Of a stretch of 36,563 bases of DNA, positions 7,566 to 17,518 are shown in pieces. A program made the translations under genes and the position numbers. The stretch lies in IMG/VR virus record IMGVR_UViG_3300025132_000123, positions 1 through 36,563 of that record. The stretch is one strand, 5' to 3'. The notes beneath the pieces are model-generated. The model did no database searches. It was not told the DNA's origin and saw only the letters and a list, made by a program, of their open reading frames with translations. The first letter of the stretch is position 1. Each line of letters opens with the position of its first letter. This DNA is from a virus.

Positions 7566-8111
7566 ATGGCAACAGCTAAATCTGTAGAGATTACAAACTT
7601 AGATGCATCTCCCAGAGTCATTTCCGAAGTCGGAAGTGTTCATGGCAAGATGAGAGTATTTGCTGATACTATTGCAGCAGGTACAGGTGATATTGATAAT
7701 GATGATGTAATTATGATGGCAGAAATTCCATCTAATGCAAAAGTTATGTCAATAAAACTTTATAATGATGACCTTGATTCAAATGGTTCACCATCATTAG
7801 CAGCTAATGTAGGTCTATATAATGGAGCTACAAAGTACACTATTGCTGGTACTGAAACAGCAGCAGAAGCAGTTATTGATGAAGATTGTTATGCATCAGC
7901 TATAACAACTTTACAAGCAGCTAATACTGCTGGTGTAGAAGTTGCATTTGAAGCAAGAAATGTCAATGCAATAGCTAATCATGCATGGGAAGATGGTGGT
8001 CTGGCATCAGACCCTAAAGTTCCATTAAGAATTGCCTTAACAATGTCTAATGCAGCAGCAACAGCAGCAGCAGGTGATATTACTATGGTAGTTACTTATA
8101 TTACTGATTAG
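7566..8111 (+). CDS. Structural protein, possible capsid decoration or head-fibre protein
   Basis: A 181-residue, mostly beta, Ala/Thr/Asp-rich protein with few charged lysines, located directly after the coat gene. Phrases such as 'MMAEIPSNAKVMSIKLYNDD' and 'ADTIAAGTGDIDNDDVI' resemble small head proteins that follow coat genes in marine podoviruses and cyanophages. A strong ribosome site (GGGAGGT) and a terminator right after the stop point to co-expression with the coat protein. Decoration of the capsid is inferred from position and composition; no catalytic motif is visible. Confidence 0.7.
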   Translation: MATAKSVEITNLDASPRVISEVGSVHGKMRVFADTIAAGTGDIDNDDVIMMAEIPSNAKVMSIKLYNDDLDSNGSPSLAANVGLYNGATKYTIAGTETAAEAVIDEDCYASAITTLQAANTAGVEVAFEARNVNAIANHAWEDGGLASDPKVPLRIALTMSNAAATAAAGDITMVVTYITD

Positions 8112-8131
8112 GATAATAGACTAAACAATTT

Positions 8132-8159
8132 GGGGGTTGCAAAAGACCCCCTTTTTGTT
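8132..8159 (+). terminator. Rho-independent terminator after the head genes
   Basis: Stem GGGGGTT (8132-8138) pairs with GACCCCC (8145-8151) around a GCAAAA loop and is followed by TTTTTGTT. It lies between the coat/decoration genes and the tail genes and would cut most transcription there, so head proteins are made in excess over tail proteins. The next gene has its own site (TTAGGAG), so readthrough RNA can still be translated. Confidence 0.9.
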
Positions 8160-8173
8160 AAATTAGGAGTATT

Positions 8174-8755
8174 ATGGCAACAGAAGTATCAATATGTTCA
8201 AATGCTCTAAGGAGATTGGGCGATAGTCCTATTACTTCATTAACAGAAGATAGCGAAAGAGGAAGATTGTGTAATGCATTTTACGAACCATCAAGAGATG
8301 CAATATTAAGATCACATACTTGGAATTTTGCTATTAACAGAGCAAATCTAGCAAAACTATCTACATCCCCAGCATTTGAATATGCTAATCAATTTGCATT
8401 ACCAACCGATCCATTTTGTTTACGAGTATTAAAAATGGAGTTTGAGGATTATGAATTTAAAATAGAGAATTTAGCAGGACAAGGTAGAGTATTACTTACA
8501 GATGAAGGAGAAGCTAAAATAATTTATATTGCTAGGGTTACTGATCCTAGTTTATTTGATTCTATGTTTGTTGATGTATTAACTGCTAAACTAGCAGTAG
8601 ACTTAGCATATCCTGTAACAAATAGCACAACACTACAAGCACAGATGCAAAAATTATTTGAAAGAAAATTATCCGAAGCACGAAGTCTTGATAGTACAGA
8701 AGGATCAACAGATAGTCTTATATCAACTGTATTTACTGACTTTAGAGCACCCTAA
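8174..8755 (+). CDS. Tail tubular protein A (gp11-like adaptor)
   Basis: A 193-residue adaptor that joins the portal ring to the tail nozzle, as T7 gp11 does. The opening 'EVSICSNALRRLGDSPITSL' and 'FYEPSRDAILRSHTWNFA' are hallmark segments of this family, and the C-terminal helices (about 135-180) are usual. Length fits the family. It starts just after the head-gene terminator and ends in a TAATG overlap with tubular protein B, with which it forms the short tail. Confidence 0.93.
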   Translation: MATEVSICSNALRRLGDSPITSLTEDSERGRLCNAFYEPSRDAILRSHTWNFAINRANLAKLSTSPAFEYANQFALPTDPFCLRVLKMEFEDYEFKIENLAGQGRVLLTDEGEAKIIYIARVTDPSLFDSMFVDVLTAKLAVDLAYPVTNSTTLQAQMQKLFERKLSEARSLDSTEGSTDSLISTVFTDFRAP

Positions 8756-11247
8756 TGGCAAGAGTACATCCATTTCAAACAAATTTTACATCTGGTGAAA
8801 TTTCACCTAAATTATTTGGTCAAGTAGATTTTAAAAAATATAACAATGCTGTAGAAACTATGGAGAATATGACAGTATTCCCACAAGGTGGATCAGAAAG
8901 ACGAGATGGTTCACGATTTGTATGTGAAGTAAAAAACTCTGCAAACACTACAAGACTTATACCTTTTGAATTTAATATTGAGCAATCTTATATATTAGAG
9001 TTTGGTAATTTATACATACGATTTTATAAAGATAATGGACAAATAACAGAAGCTACAAAAACAATTACAGGTATTACTAAAGCAAATCCAGCAGTTGTTA
9101 CAGCAGCATCTCATGGTTATTCTAATGGAGATCATGTATGGATTAATGATGTTGGAGGAATGACCGAAGTAAATTCAAGAAGATATACTGTTGCTAATAA
9201 AACAACAAATACATTTGAATTATCTGGAGTAAATTCAAGTAGTTATACAACTTATACTTCTGGTGGTACAGCAGCTAAAGTATATGAAATAACAACAGAA
9301 TACACATCTTCACAGTTAGCTGAATTACAGTTTGCACAATCAGCAGATGTTATGTACATAGTTCATCCTTCACATGAACCAACTAAATTAACAAGAACAG
9401 GTCATACAAATTGGAGTATTACAGATGTGGATTTTGAAAAAGGACCATATTTAGATCAAAATACAACTGATACAACATTAACATCTAGTGCAACAACAGT
9501 AGGTACAGGAAGAACATTAACTGCAAGTGCAAGTTTATTTGCAAGTACAGATGTAGGGAGATTAGTAAAAGTAAAAGATGGTCATGGAAAAATCACAGCT
9601 TATACAAGTGCTACAGTTGTAACTTATGAAATATTTACAGCAGTAGGCACAGGTAGTGCTACAAAAGAATGGTCATTAGGTGCATATTCTAATACAACAG
9701 GATTTCCAAGAGCAGTTAGTTTTTTTGAACAACGATTAATATATGGAGGTAGTACAAGTTATCCTCAAACTATATGGGGGTCACAATCTGGATTATATGA
9801 CAATTTTGATGAGGGAGATGCAGATGCAGCAGATGCATTTATATATACTATTGCAGCAAACAAAGTTAATACAATCAGATGGTTAGCACCATCTAAAGAT
9901 TTAATAGTAGGTACAGCAGGTTCAGAATATAAGGTAGGTAGACCAACAGGTGAACCATTAAAACCAGATAATGTAAATATTGCTCAACAGACAACTTATG
10001 GTGTTTATCCTGCAAGACCAATACAAATTGGTAATGTTGTTTTATTTATACAAAGACAACAAAAAAAAATTAGAGAATTTTATTATAAGTTTGAAGATGA
10101 TGCATATTCTGCACCAGATATGACTATATTATCAGAGCATATTACAGGTGATGGTATTACTGAAGTAGATTTTGCACAAGAGCCAGATTCTGTGTATTGG
10201 GCAATACGAGAAGATGGTGTATTTTTAGGTATGACATATCAAAGAGAAGAAAATGTTGTAGCATGGCATAGACATTTATTTGGTGGAAAAACAGGAACAG
10301 CAACAGTTACAGTTACAGATTATGCTAATATACCTGTAGGTAGTCGTATTGTAATAACAAAATCAGATGGAACAACAGTTACTTTTACATCAGAAACAGC
10401 AGGGAGTTCTTCACCATCAGAAACAAATGGATGGCGACCTTATACAAATAATAACACAACTGCTGATAATATCTATACAGCTATAAATGCTCATGCAGAT
10501 TTTACAGTAGCAAATCCTGCTTCAAATGTAGTAACTATTACAGAAACAAGTCCACAAGCTACAGGTTTTTTAACAGTAGAAACAACAGATTCTACAAGAC
10601 TAGCAGCAACAAGTGAATCACATTCTAAGGCAAAAAGTGTAGCAAGTATTCCAGAAGGTGGAGAAGATCAAGTATGGGTAATAGTAGAACGAGTTATAAA
10701 TGGTTCAACAGTACAATATGTAGAATATCTTGATTCTAATTCTAATATGGATAGTTATTTAACAGGCACAGTAAATTCATCATCTACAAGTGTTACATCT
10801 TTAGATCATTTAGAAGGACAAAAAGTACAAATATTAATAGGAGATGCAGTATATCCACCACAAACAGTAACGAGTGGTGCAATAACAGTAAGTTTACCAG
10901 CAGCATTATCTACTAAAACAATAAATGTAGGATTAGGGTATGTAAGTACATTAAAGACATTAAAACCAGAATTTGGTGGTCAAGCAGGTACTTCACAAGG
11001 ACGAAAAAAAAGATATAATGAAGTTATGGTAAGATTTTTAAATACAGTAGGTGCAACAATAAATGATGATCAATTACCATTTAGATCATCTGCAACACCT
11101 ATGGGTCAGAATATACCAGAGTTTACAGGAGATAAACGAGTAACAAATTTAGGATGGGATAGAGATGGGCAGATTACTGTCAAACAAACTCAACCCCTTC
11201 CTATGACAATATTAGGAATAACAGGAACACTTTTAACTGTGGATTAG
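8755..11247 (+). CDS. Tail tubular protein B (gp12-like nozzle)
   Basis: An 830-residue tail nozzle protein. The start 'FQTNFTSGEISPKLFGQVDF' and 'MENMTVFPQGGSERRDGSRF' are diagnostic of the T7 gp12/tubular B family. An inserted beta domain at about residues 100-175 ('GYSNGDHVWINDVGGMTEV') looks like the small FCCH-type fold commonly found in these nozzles. A second Thr-rich stretch (about 510-625) could be another insertion. It follows protein A by TAATG overlap and precedes the internal virion proteins, the standard order. Confidence 0.93.
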   Translation: MARVHPFQTNFTSGEISPKLFGQVDFKKYNNAVETMENMTVFPQGGSERRDGSRFVCEVKNSANTTRLIPFEFNIEQSYILEFGNLYIRFYKDNGQITEATKTITGITKANPAVVTAASHGYSNGDHVWINDVGGMTEVNSRRYTVANKTTNTFELSGVNSSSYTTYTSGGTAAKVYEITTEYTSSQLAELQFAQSADVMYIVHPSHEPTKLTRTGHTNWSITDVDFEKGPYLDQNTTDTTLTSSATTVGTGRTLTASASLFASTDVGRLVKVKDGHGKITAYTSATVVTYEIFTAVGTGSATKEWSLGAYSNTTGFPRAVSFFEQRLIYGGSTSYPQTIWGSQSGLYDNFDEGDADAADAFIYTIAANKVNTIRWLAPSKDLIVGTAGSEYKVGRPTGEPLKPDNVNIAQQTTYGVYPARPIQIGNVVLFIQRQQKKIREFYYKFEDDAYSAPDMTILSEHITGDGITEVDFAQEPDSVYWAIREDGVFLGMTYQREENVVAWHRHLFGGKTGTATVTVTDYANIPVGSRIVITKSDGTTVTFTSETAGSSSPSETNGWRPYTNNNTTADNIYTAINAHADFTVANPASNVVTITETSPQATGFLTVETTDSTRLAATSESHSKAKSVASIPEGGEDQVWVIVERVINGSTVQYVEYLDSNSNMDSYLTGTVNSSSTSVTSLDHLEGQKVQILIGDAVYPPQTVTSGAITVSLPAALSTKTINVGLGYVSTLKTLKPEFGGQAGTSQGRKKRYNEVMVRFLNTVGATINDDQLPFRSSATPMGQNIPEFTGDKRVTNLGWDRDGQITVKQTQPLPMTILGITGTLLTVD

Positions 11248-11250
11248 ATT

Positions 11251-11754
11251 ATGATAGGAGCAGCTTTAGTACCATTTGCAGCAACACCATTAGCAGCACC
11301 AACTATTTTTACATTTACAAATGTAGCACTAGCATTTAGTGTTGGGTCTACAATATTAGGAACTTATGCCCAAGTTCAACAATCAAGAAGAAATGCAGAA
11401 AATTTAAGAACTGCATCTTTATGGGATAAACAAAGAAAAGATATGCAAAGAAAACAAGAAATTATTAAAGCAAATAATGCAGCTAAAAAGTTAATGTCTG
11501 AAAAAAGAGCTTCTGTAGGTGCAAGAGGAGCAAAATTAGCAACAGGAAGTACATTATTAGATACACAAAATGTTTTAGATGAATTAGCAGATGCACAATA
11601 TTGGATAGAAAAAAATTATACATCAAGTCTAATGGCAACAGATGCAGAATTAGCAGCATCATTACATAAAGAAAGTTATGCACAAACATCTAGTATTATA
11701 GGTGGTGTGGCTAATTTAGGATTGCAAACTTATATGGCAACAAGGATAGTATAA
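11251..11754 (+). CDS. Internal virion protein B-like (gp14-type)
   Basis: A 167-residue protein with a hydrophobic N-terminus (about 2-40) and a charged central helix, then 'KRASVGARGAKLATGSTLLD' and a hydrophobic end. This matches the plan of T7 gp14-type ejection proteins, which leave the capsid and form a channel in the outer membrane. The position, right after the nozzle and before two large ejection proteins, fits. It ends in a TAATG overlap with the next gene. Sequence similarity is from memory and layout, not alignment. Confidence 0.75.
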   Translation: MIGAALVPFAATPLAAPTIFTFTNVALAFSVGSTILGTYAQVQQSRRNAENLRTASLWDKQRKDMQRKQEIIKANNAAKKLMSEKRASVGARGAKLATGSTLLDTQNVLDELADAQYWIEKNYTSSLMATDAELAASLHKESYAQTSSIIGGVANLGLQTYMATRIV

Positions 11755-13481
11755 TGGCAATAAAAATTAGACCTGCAAGAGGAGAAATTCCAGCACCTAG
11801 ATTTATTCAAGATAGAAGTATGTTAAGGTTTGCACAATTTACAAGAGCTGATGGAGCAGGTATAGCTAAAACATTAACAGATGTAGCAGGAATTGTAGTT
11901 AATCATGAAGCTAAAATGGATGCTCAAAGAATAAAAAATAAGTTAGCATTAAACGAAGCAAAATTAAGTAATAGATTAATTGACAGAACACAGGAACTTA
12001 AAGAATCAGATATTGATATATCTAATCCATTTGAAATAAATAAATTAAAAATGGAAGAAGAAAAGTTTGTAGAAAATTGGATGAAAAGTACATTTGCAAA
12101 TGATGAAAAAGCATTTAAAGAATTTGAACCATTAAAGTTTAATTATTTATCTAACTTTAATTCTAATTTATATGTATTAAAAAATAAACGAATATTAGAT
12201 GATGCTGTTTATTCTCATTCGGTAAATAAACAAAAGATAAATCAACTAATAGATACTATGCCTATAAATAGTAATGTATGGAATAAAGAAAATGAATTTT
12301 TAAGGGATTTGCGAACAACAGCACAATCAGCAAACCAAGCAAGTCCTAGTGGTGTAGCTATAGATTCAGCAGCAGAAGAAGATGCTTTTAGAAAAAAAAT
12401 ATGGGAAAGAGTTGTTATTGAAGGTAATTTAGTTCCTAGTTATAGACCAAATGAAACAATAATTAATTATGATGAAATACTAAAAGGATTAAACAATCCT
12501 ACTAAAACAGAATATTTTGGAAAAGATTTACCATTAGATATAAGAAAACATTTAAAAGAATGGGCAAAAAAAGGCAGAACAGATCAAGAACAAGATAGGG
12601 TGTATTATGAGAATAGAATAAACAATGCATCTGGTGCAAAAGCATTAGACATTATTGACCAAGCAAGAAAAGGGGAGGTGTCATTACCAGAAGCACAAAA
12701 ACAATTTGAACAAATAGAATTTACAGGTGTAAGTGGTAAAAAACAACAAAATTCATTACAAGAGCATATTGTTAATTTAAGTGTTGCAGGAACTAATACA
12801 GTTGAAAATTTAGTCAATTCAAAATATATTCAAGAACAAATAGCACTTGGAAATATTACTAGTTTAACAGAAGACCAAATAACAGAACCAACATTATTAG
12901 AAAGATATAATACATTAACAGGTAAAAATGAAAAAGCAGTATCATTAGTTGAATTAGCTCAAGAAAATATTTTAAAAAAAGAAGATATATACAGTAATGG
13001 TTTTATAAATAAAATGATTGCAAATTTTGCTGATCCTCAAAGAAAAGCAGATTTTGCAGCATTAGAAAATTGGATTAAATCCCAAGAACCACTTATTACA
13101 GCTAGTAAACAAAATCCTTTAAGCAATATAAAAGCAGAATTAAGATTTAATGATTTTGCAATAGATATGCGAGAAAGATTTATGAAAGGATATAATAACA
13201 ATATTCCTATGAAAGAGTTATTGGATTCAAGAAATAAAAATTTTATATGGAATGATAGAAATGTAACAACAGATCAAGGTGGTTATGTGCCATCACAAGG
13301 TGATGTTATTAAAGAATCAATTAGTACAGGTACAGGAAAACCTTTACCAACAGTACCAGAAGAAATTATAGAATTACAAAAAACTTTAAAAAAATTTAAA
13401 GAAGAACAAAATATGACTTTTAAAGAAATAAAACAAACAGATGAATATAAAAAACTTGAAAGTCTAAAAGCAAAACAATGA
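11754..13481 (+). CDS. Internal virion protein C-like (gp15-type)
   Basis: A 575-residue, strongly helical, Lys/Glu/Asn-rich protein without clear catalytic residues. Second in the run of three ejection proteins, it corresponds to T7 gp15, part of the internal core that crosses the periplasm during DNA entry. The N-terminal 'PAPRFIQDRSMLRFAQFTRADG' and following coiled regions are consistent with homologues in marine podoviruses. It overlaps the next start by four bases (ATGA). The assignment rests mainly on order, size and composition. Confidence 0.72.
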   Translation: MAIKIRPARGEIPAPRFIQDRSMLRFAQFTRADGAGIAKTLTDVAGIVVNHEAKMDAQRIKNKLALNEAKLSNRLIDRTQELKESDIDISNPFEINKLKMEEEKFVENWMKSTFANDEKAFKEFEPLKFNYLSNFNSNLYVLKNKRILDDAVYSHSVNKQKINQLIDTMPINSNVWNKENEFLRDLRTTAQSANQASPSGVAIDSAAEEDAFRKKIWERVVIEGNLVPSYRPNETIINYDEILKGLNNPTKTEYFGKDLPLDIRKHLKEWAKKGRTDQEQDRVYYENRINNASGAKALDIIDQARKGEVSLPEAQKQFEQIEFTGVSGKKQQNSLQEHIVNLSVAGTNTVENLVNSKYIQEQIALGNITSLTEDQITEPTLLERYNTLTGKNEKAVSLVELAQENILKKEDIYSNGFINKMIANFADPQRKADFAALENWIKSQEPLITASKQNPLSNIKAELRFNDFAIDMRERFMKGYNNNIPMKELLDSRNKNFIWNDRNVTTDQGGYVPSQGDVIKESISTGTGKPLPTVPEEIIELQKTLKKFKEEQNMTFKEIKQTDEYKKLESLKAKQ

Positions 13482-16400
13482 CCTCTTTACTTGAAGAAAT
13501 GAATGAAATGAAATCTCTAGGATTTAGTCCATTAGAGGTAGAGGATTATAAAAATAGTCAAATTGAAGAAATGAAAACATTTGGGTTTTCAGATGAAGAT
13601 ATATATAAAGAATTAAATGCAGTACATCCAAATACTTATAACAATGATACAGTTGTAAAAGAACAGAACAAATCTTTTTGGCAAAATGTTAAAGAAAAAG
13701 CAGGTGCAGTAAAAGAAGCTGCTATTGGTAAAGAATTTGATATTAATTTAAAAAGTGCAATAGGACTATCTTTATATAATTTAGGATTACAACAGGCAGA
13801 TAAAGGTATTCCTATAGAAGAAGCATTAGAAGTAGATGAAGATAGAGGATTTTTAGAACAGGGTATAGAATCAATAATTACACTCGGTGCTGATTTACCA
13901 TTTTATGGTGCATCAATATTAGGAGGAACAGTAGCAGCAGGACCTGCAGGAGGAGTAGCAGGTTTAGCTTTACCACCTACTATTAGAAGTATATTTATGG
14001 ATCAATTAGCAGAAAGTAGAGTGCAAAACTTTTCACAGTTTTGGAATGGGTGGATGCAAGAAGCATTACCAGAACAACTAAGAAATAATCCAAATGTTTT
14101 AGGTTTGTTATCTGGAAGTAAAGCTATAGGTAAAGGATTAACAGAAGCAGCATTATTAAAAGGTACAGAAAAAGCAACTAAAATATTAGATGTAATGAAT
14201 TTACCTAAAAATTATTGGACAAAGTTTGCAGCTAGATGGAATGTATTTACAGGTCTAGGAGCAGCATTAGAACAACATATGCCAACTTTAGATGATTATT
14301 TATCTAATGCAGTAATATTTAAAACACTTGGTATGGGTGAAAGTGCTGTAACTATGATGAAAAATAGAACTAAGAAAACATTAAAGAATCCAAATGAAGT
14401 AACAAAAGAAATTTTAGATGATGATATTATGAGAGCAGAAGCTATTAGTTTAAGTCATAAAACATTTACAAGAGAAAAACAAATAGACCAAACACAGATA
14501 ACAGATTTAAAATCTAAATTAACAGAAATAAAAAAAGACAAAGAATTTTTAAAAAACCCACAAGGTAATAAAGAAAGATTAAAAGAATATCAAGATATTA
14601 AAAAACAACTAAACGATTTAGCTGAACCATTTGAACCTGCACAAATAGAAAGAACAACAGAAGTTGTTAAAGATTTAAGTGCTGCCCAAAAAAAATTAAG
14701 GTCGCAAATGAGTCCAGATAAAATTAAACGACAAGAAGTTGATGCAGACCCATTACAAAGTAGATTACAAGATTGGTCAGATAAACTACATCCTATACTT
14801 ACAGTTGCTAATACAGGTAAAAAAATAGGTATTAAAGAAGCAGAAAATATATACCAAAGATTTAGAATACAACCCGGAATGATAGGTAGAGCTGAACATA
14901 TGATACGATACGAAACTTTAGATTTTAATTCTTTAAAAGGTAATGGTAAAGGTCTTATGCAAATACTTGAACCTGTAATTAAAAATGAAAAAAATTATTT
15001 AGAGTTTAAAGATTATGCAATATCAAGAAGAGTTATAGAAAAAGAAGGTCAAGATAAAAGAACAGGATTTGATTTAGATTCTGCAAAAATAATAGTTAAA
15101 GAACTTGATGGTAAATATAAAAAAGTATTTGAAGAATATTCTCAATATAACCAAAGATTATTTGAGTATATGAAAGAAAGTGGGTATATAAGCAAAGAAT
15201 TTTATCAAAAAGCATTAGAACTTAATAAAGATTATGTACCTTTTTACAGAGAGTTAGACCCTGCAACAACAACTAAAACAGGTGGTACAGGTGTAAGTGG
15301 TGTAAAAAATTTAATGAAAGAGTTTAAAGGAAGTGAAAAAAGAGTTCTTGATCCTGTAGAATCAACATATTTGAATACATATTATTTTGTACAATTAGCA
15401 GAAAAAAATTATGTAAGGAGAGATTTAATTGATGTTGTGTTAGATGCACAAAAAAAACATGGAACTAAATTAAAAAAAATAGATGATGATATAGCAAAGT
15501 TTGAAAAAGCAAAAGAAACAGAAAAAAACCCTGTTAGGTTAGAAAAAATAAATCAAGCAATAGATGTTGCTATAGCTAGAAAAAATGAATTAAATACAGC
15601 ATTTGAGTATGATAAAATTGAAAATATAAAAAAAGCAGAAACAAGAACTACAAAAGTACAGTTAAGTAAAAAAGAATTAGAAAAATTAGATGTAAAAGAT
15701 ATAGATGCAGCACTAGAAAAAGGTGCAAGTATTTTTAGAAAACAAAGAGCAGAATTAAAAGATACAGAAATGCCTGTATATAGAGATGGTAAATTAGAAG
15801 TGTATGAAGTTGGTCCATCATTAGCTAAAGCTGTAAGAGATGTAAATATAGAAAGTTGGGGTATGGTAAAAAAAATGGCAAATATTCCTACAAGAACATT
15901 AAGAGCAGGTGCAACATTAGACCCTGCATTTACAGCTAAAAACTTTTTTAGAGGTGAATTAGCAGCAACTATATTTAGTAAAAATAATTATTTTCCTTTA
16001 GTACATGGTTCATTAGGAGTATTTAGATTATTAAAAGGCAAAAGAAAACAAACTCAACTATACAAAGATTTTGTTAAATCTGGTGCTTTGCAATCTTCTT
16101 TGGTTAGTTTTGATAGACAATATATTAGAGAAGGATTTATGAAAGAAGAACTTACTTCAAGAAAAGTTATAAATCAAATAAACCCAAAAAATTATTTAGA
16201 ACATTTAAGAGTAGTTAGTGAGTTAGCAGAAAGTGCAGCAAGAATAAGTGAATTTAAAATGACACAACAAAGATTAAGAAAAACTAGACCAGAACTTACT
16301 GAACGACAAATTTTAGAACAATCTGGTTTTCAAGCTAGAGAAGTTACTTTAGATTTTCAAAAAATAGGATTACAAATGCAAGCTGTAAATGCAGTTACAG

Positions 16401-17494
16401 CATTTTATAATGCACGACTAAGAGGTTATGAACAATTAATTAGAGGTGTTGTTAAAAATCCTAAACGAGTAATAGGTACTTTATTAGCATTACAAACATT
16501 TCCAAGTGTTGTATTGTGGATTGCTAATAGAGATAGTGAAACTTATAAAAATTTACCACAATATCAAAAAGATAATTTTCATATAATAATTGTAAATGAA
16601 GGTCAAGATAATGAAATTGTATTTAGAATACCAAAACTATGGGAATTAGGATATGTATTTGGTACATTACCAGAAAGAGCATTAACTTGGATGGATAGTA
16701 AAGATAAAAAAGCAGTTGATGAAATTGTTAAAGATGCTGTGTCAAGTCTAGGAAAATTTGGCAGAGGTTTAATTCCTATACCAGAAGCAATTAGAGTGCC
16801 TTTAGAGTTGCGAACAAATGAAAGTTTTTTTCAAGATAGACCTATTATACCTAGAAGATTAGAAGGTTTATTGCCAGAATTACAACAAACACCTTATACA
16901 TCAGAAGTATCTAAATTATTAGGAGATGGATTTAGAAAAATACCTGTGTTAAAAGAAGCGAGTAGTCCTTTACAAATTGATTATGCAATTAAAGCTTGGA
17001 CAGGTGGTTTAGGTGCATATGCTTTAGAAGGTATAGATTACATATTAAAAAAAGCAAATGTTACAGAAGAATATAAAAAACCACTTAGTGATGATTTTGT
17101 TAAAAATTTACAATCTATGCCTTTTATTAAATCATTTGTAGTTAGAAATCCAACAGCAGGTGCAGAGCCATTAGCAAAATTCTGGGATAAATATAAAGTA
17201 ATAAAAGAAATTAGAGATTCCTCAGATGAGTTAAGAAGGCAAGGTAAAATACAAGAATCACAAGATATACTTACAGATGAAGCTAGAGCTTTGGGTGGTT
17301 TAGATGCATATGCAGAAGCTATTGGTGCATACAATAAATTAATTAGAGGTTTATATTTAATACCTAAAGATAATAAAGATATAACACAAAATGAAATTAG
17401 AGATTATATAGACAAATTATACGAAGCAATGATATTGCAAGGTAAGGCAGCAAATAAATTAATTAATGAAGTAGAAAAAAACTTAAAAAAATAA
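13478..17494 (+). CDS. Large internal virion protein D-like (gp16-type)
   Basis: The largest protein (1338 residues), corresponding in position to T7 gp16, which is ejected first and spans the inner membrane. A Gly/Ala-rich hydrophobic segment at about 125-170 could insert in membrane. Long coiled regions follow (about 300-450 and 640-740). The section around 800-1050, including 'RTLRAGATLDPAFTAKNFFR', resembles the 'large polyvalent protein' domain (LPD38-like) of other phage ejection proteins. I could not find the lytic transglycosylase domain that T7 gp16 carries at its N-terminus, so cell-wall digestion on entry may differ. Confidence 0.82.
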   Translation: MTSLLEEMNEMKSLGFSPLEVEDYKNSQIEEMKTFGFSDEDIYKELNAVHPNTYNNDTVVKEQNKSFWQNVKEKAGAVKEAAIGKEFDINLKSAIGLSLYNLGLQQADKGIPIEEALEVDEDRGFLEQGIESIITLGADLPFYGASILGGTVAAGPAGGVAGLALPPTIRSIFMDQLAESRVQNFSQFWNGWMQEALPEQLRNNPNVLGLLSGSKAIGKGLTEAALLKGTEKATKILDVMNLPKNYWTKFAARWNVFTGLGAALEQHMPTLDDYLSNAVIFKTLGMGESAVTMMKNRTKKTLKNPNEVTKEILDDDIMRAEAISLSHKTFTREKQIDQTQITDLKSKLTEIKKDKEFLKNPQGNKERLKEYQDIKKQLNDLAEPFEPAQIERTTEVVKDLSAAQKKLRSQMSPDKIKRQEVDADPLQSRLQDWSDKLHPILTVANTGKKIGIKEAENIYQRFRIQPGMIGRAEHMIRYETLDFNSLKGNGKGLMQILEPVIKNEKNYLEFKDYAISRRVIEKEGQDKRTGFDLDSAKIIVKELDGKYKKVFEEYSQYNQRLFEYMKESGYISKEFYQKALELNKDYVPFYRELDPATTTKTGGTGVSGVKNLMKEFKGSEKRVLDPVESTYLNTYYFVQLAEKNYVRRDLIDVVLDAQKKHGTKLKKIDDDIAKFEKAKETEKNPVRLEKINQAIDVAIARKNELNTAFEYDKIENIKKAETRTTKVQLSKKELEKLDVKDIDAALEKGASIFRKQRAELKDTEMPVYRDGKLEVYEVGPSLAKAVRDVNIESWGMVKKMANIPTRTLRAGATLDPAFTAKNFFRGELAATIFSKNNYFPLVHGSLGVFRLLKGKRKQTQLYKDFVKSGALQSSLVSFDRQYIREGFMKEELTSRKVINQINPKNYLEHLRVVSELAESAARISEFKMTQQRLRKTRPELTERQILEQSGFQAREVTLDFQKIGLQMQAVNAVTAFYNARLRGYEQLIRGVVKNPKRVIGTLLALQTFPSVVLWIANRDSETYKNLPQYQKDNFHIIIVNEGQDNEIVFRIPKLWELGYVFGTLPERALTWMDSKDKKAVDEIVKDAVSSLGKFGRGLIPIPEAIRVPLELRTNESFFQDRPIIPRRLEGLLPELQQTPYTSEVSKLLGDGFRKIPVLKEASSPLQIDYAIKAWTGGLGAYALEGIDYILKKANVTEEYKKPLSDDFVKNLQSMPFIKSFVVRNPTAGAEPLAKFWDKYKVIKEIRDSSDELRRQGKIQESQDILTDEARALGGLDAYAEAIGAYNKLIRGLYLIPKDNKDITQNEIRDYIDKLYEAMILQGKAANKLINEVEKNLKK

Positions 17495-17518
17495 TAAAAT
17501 TATGTTAGGATATGTGAA

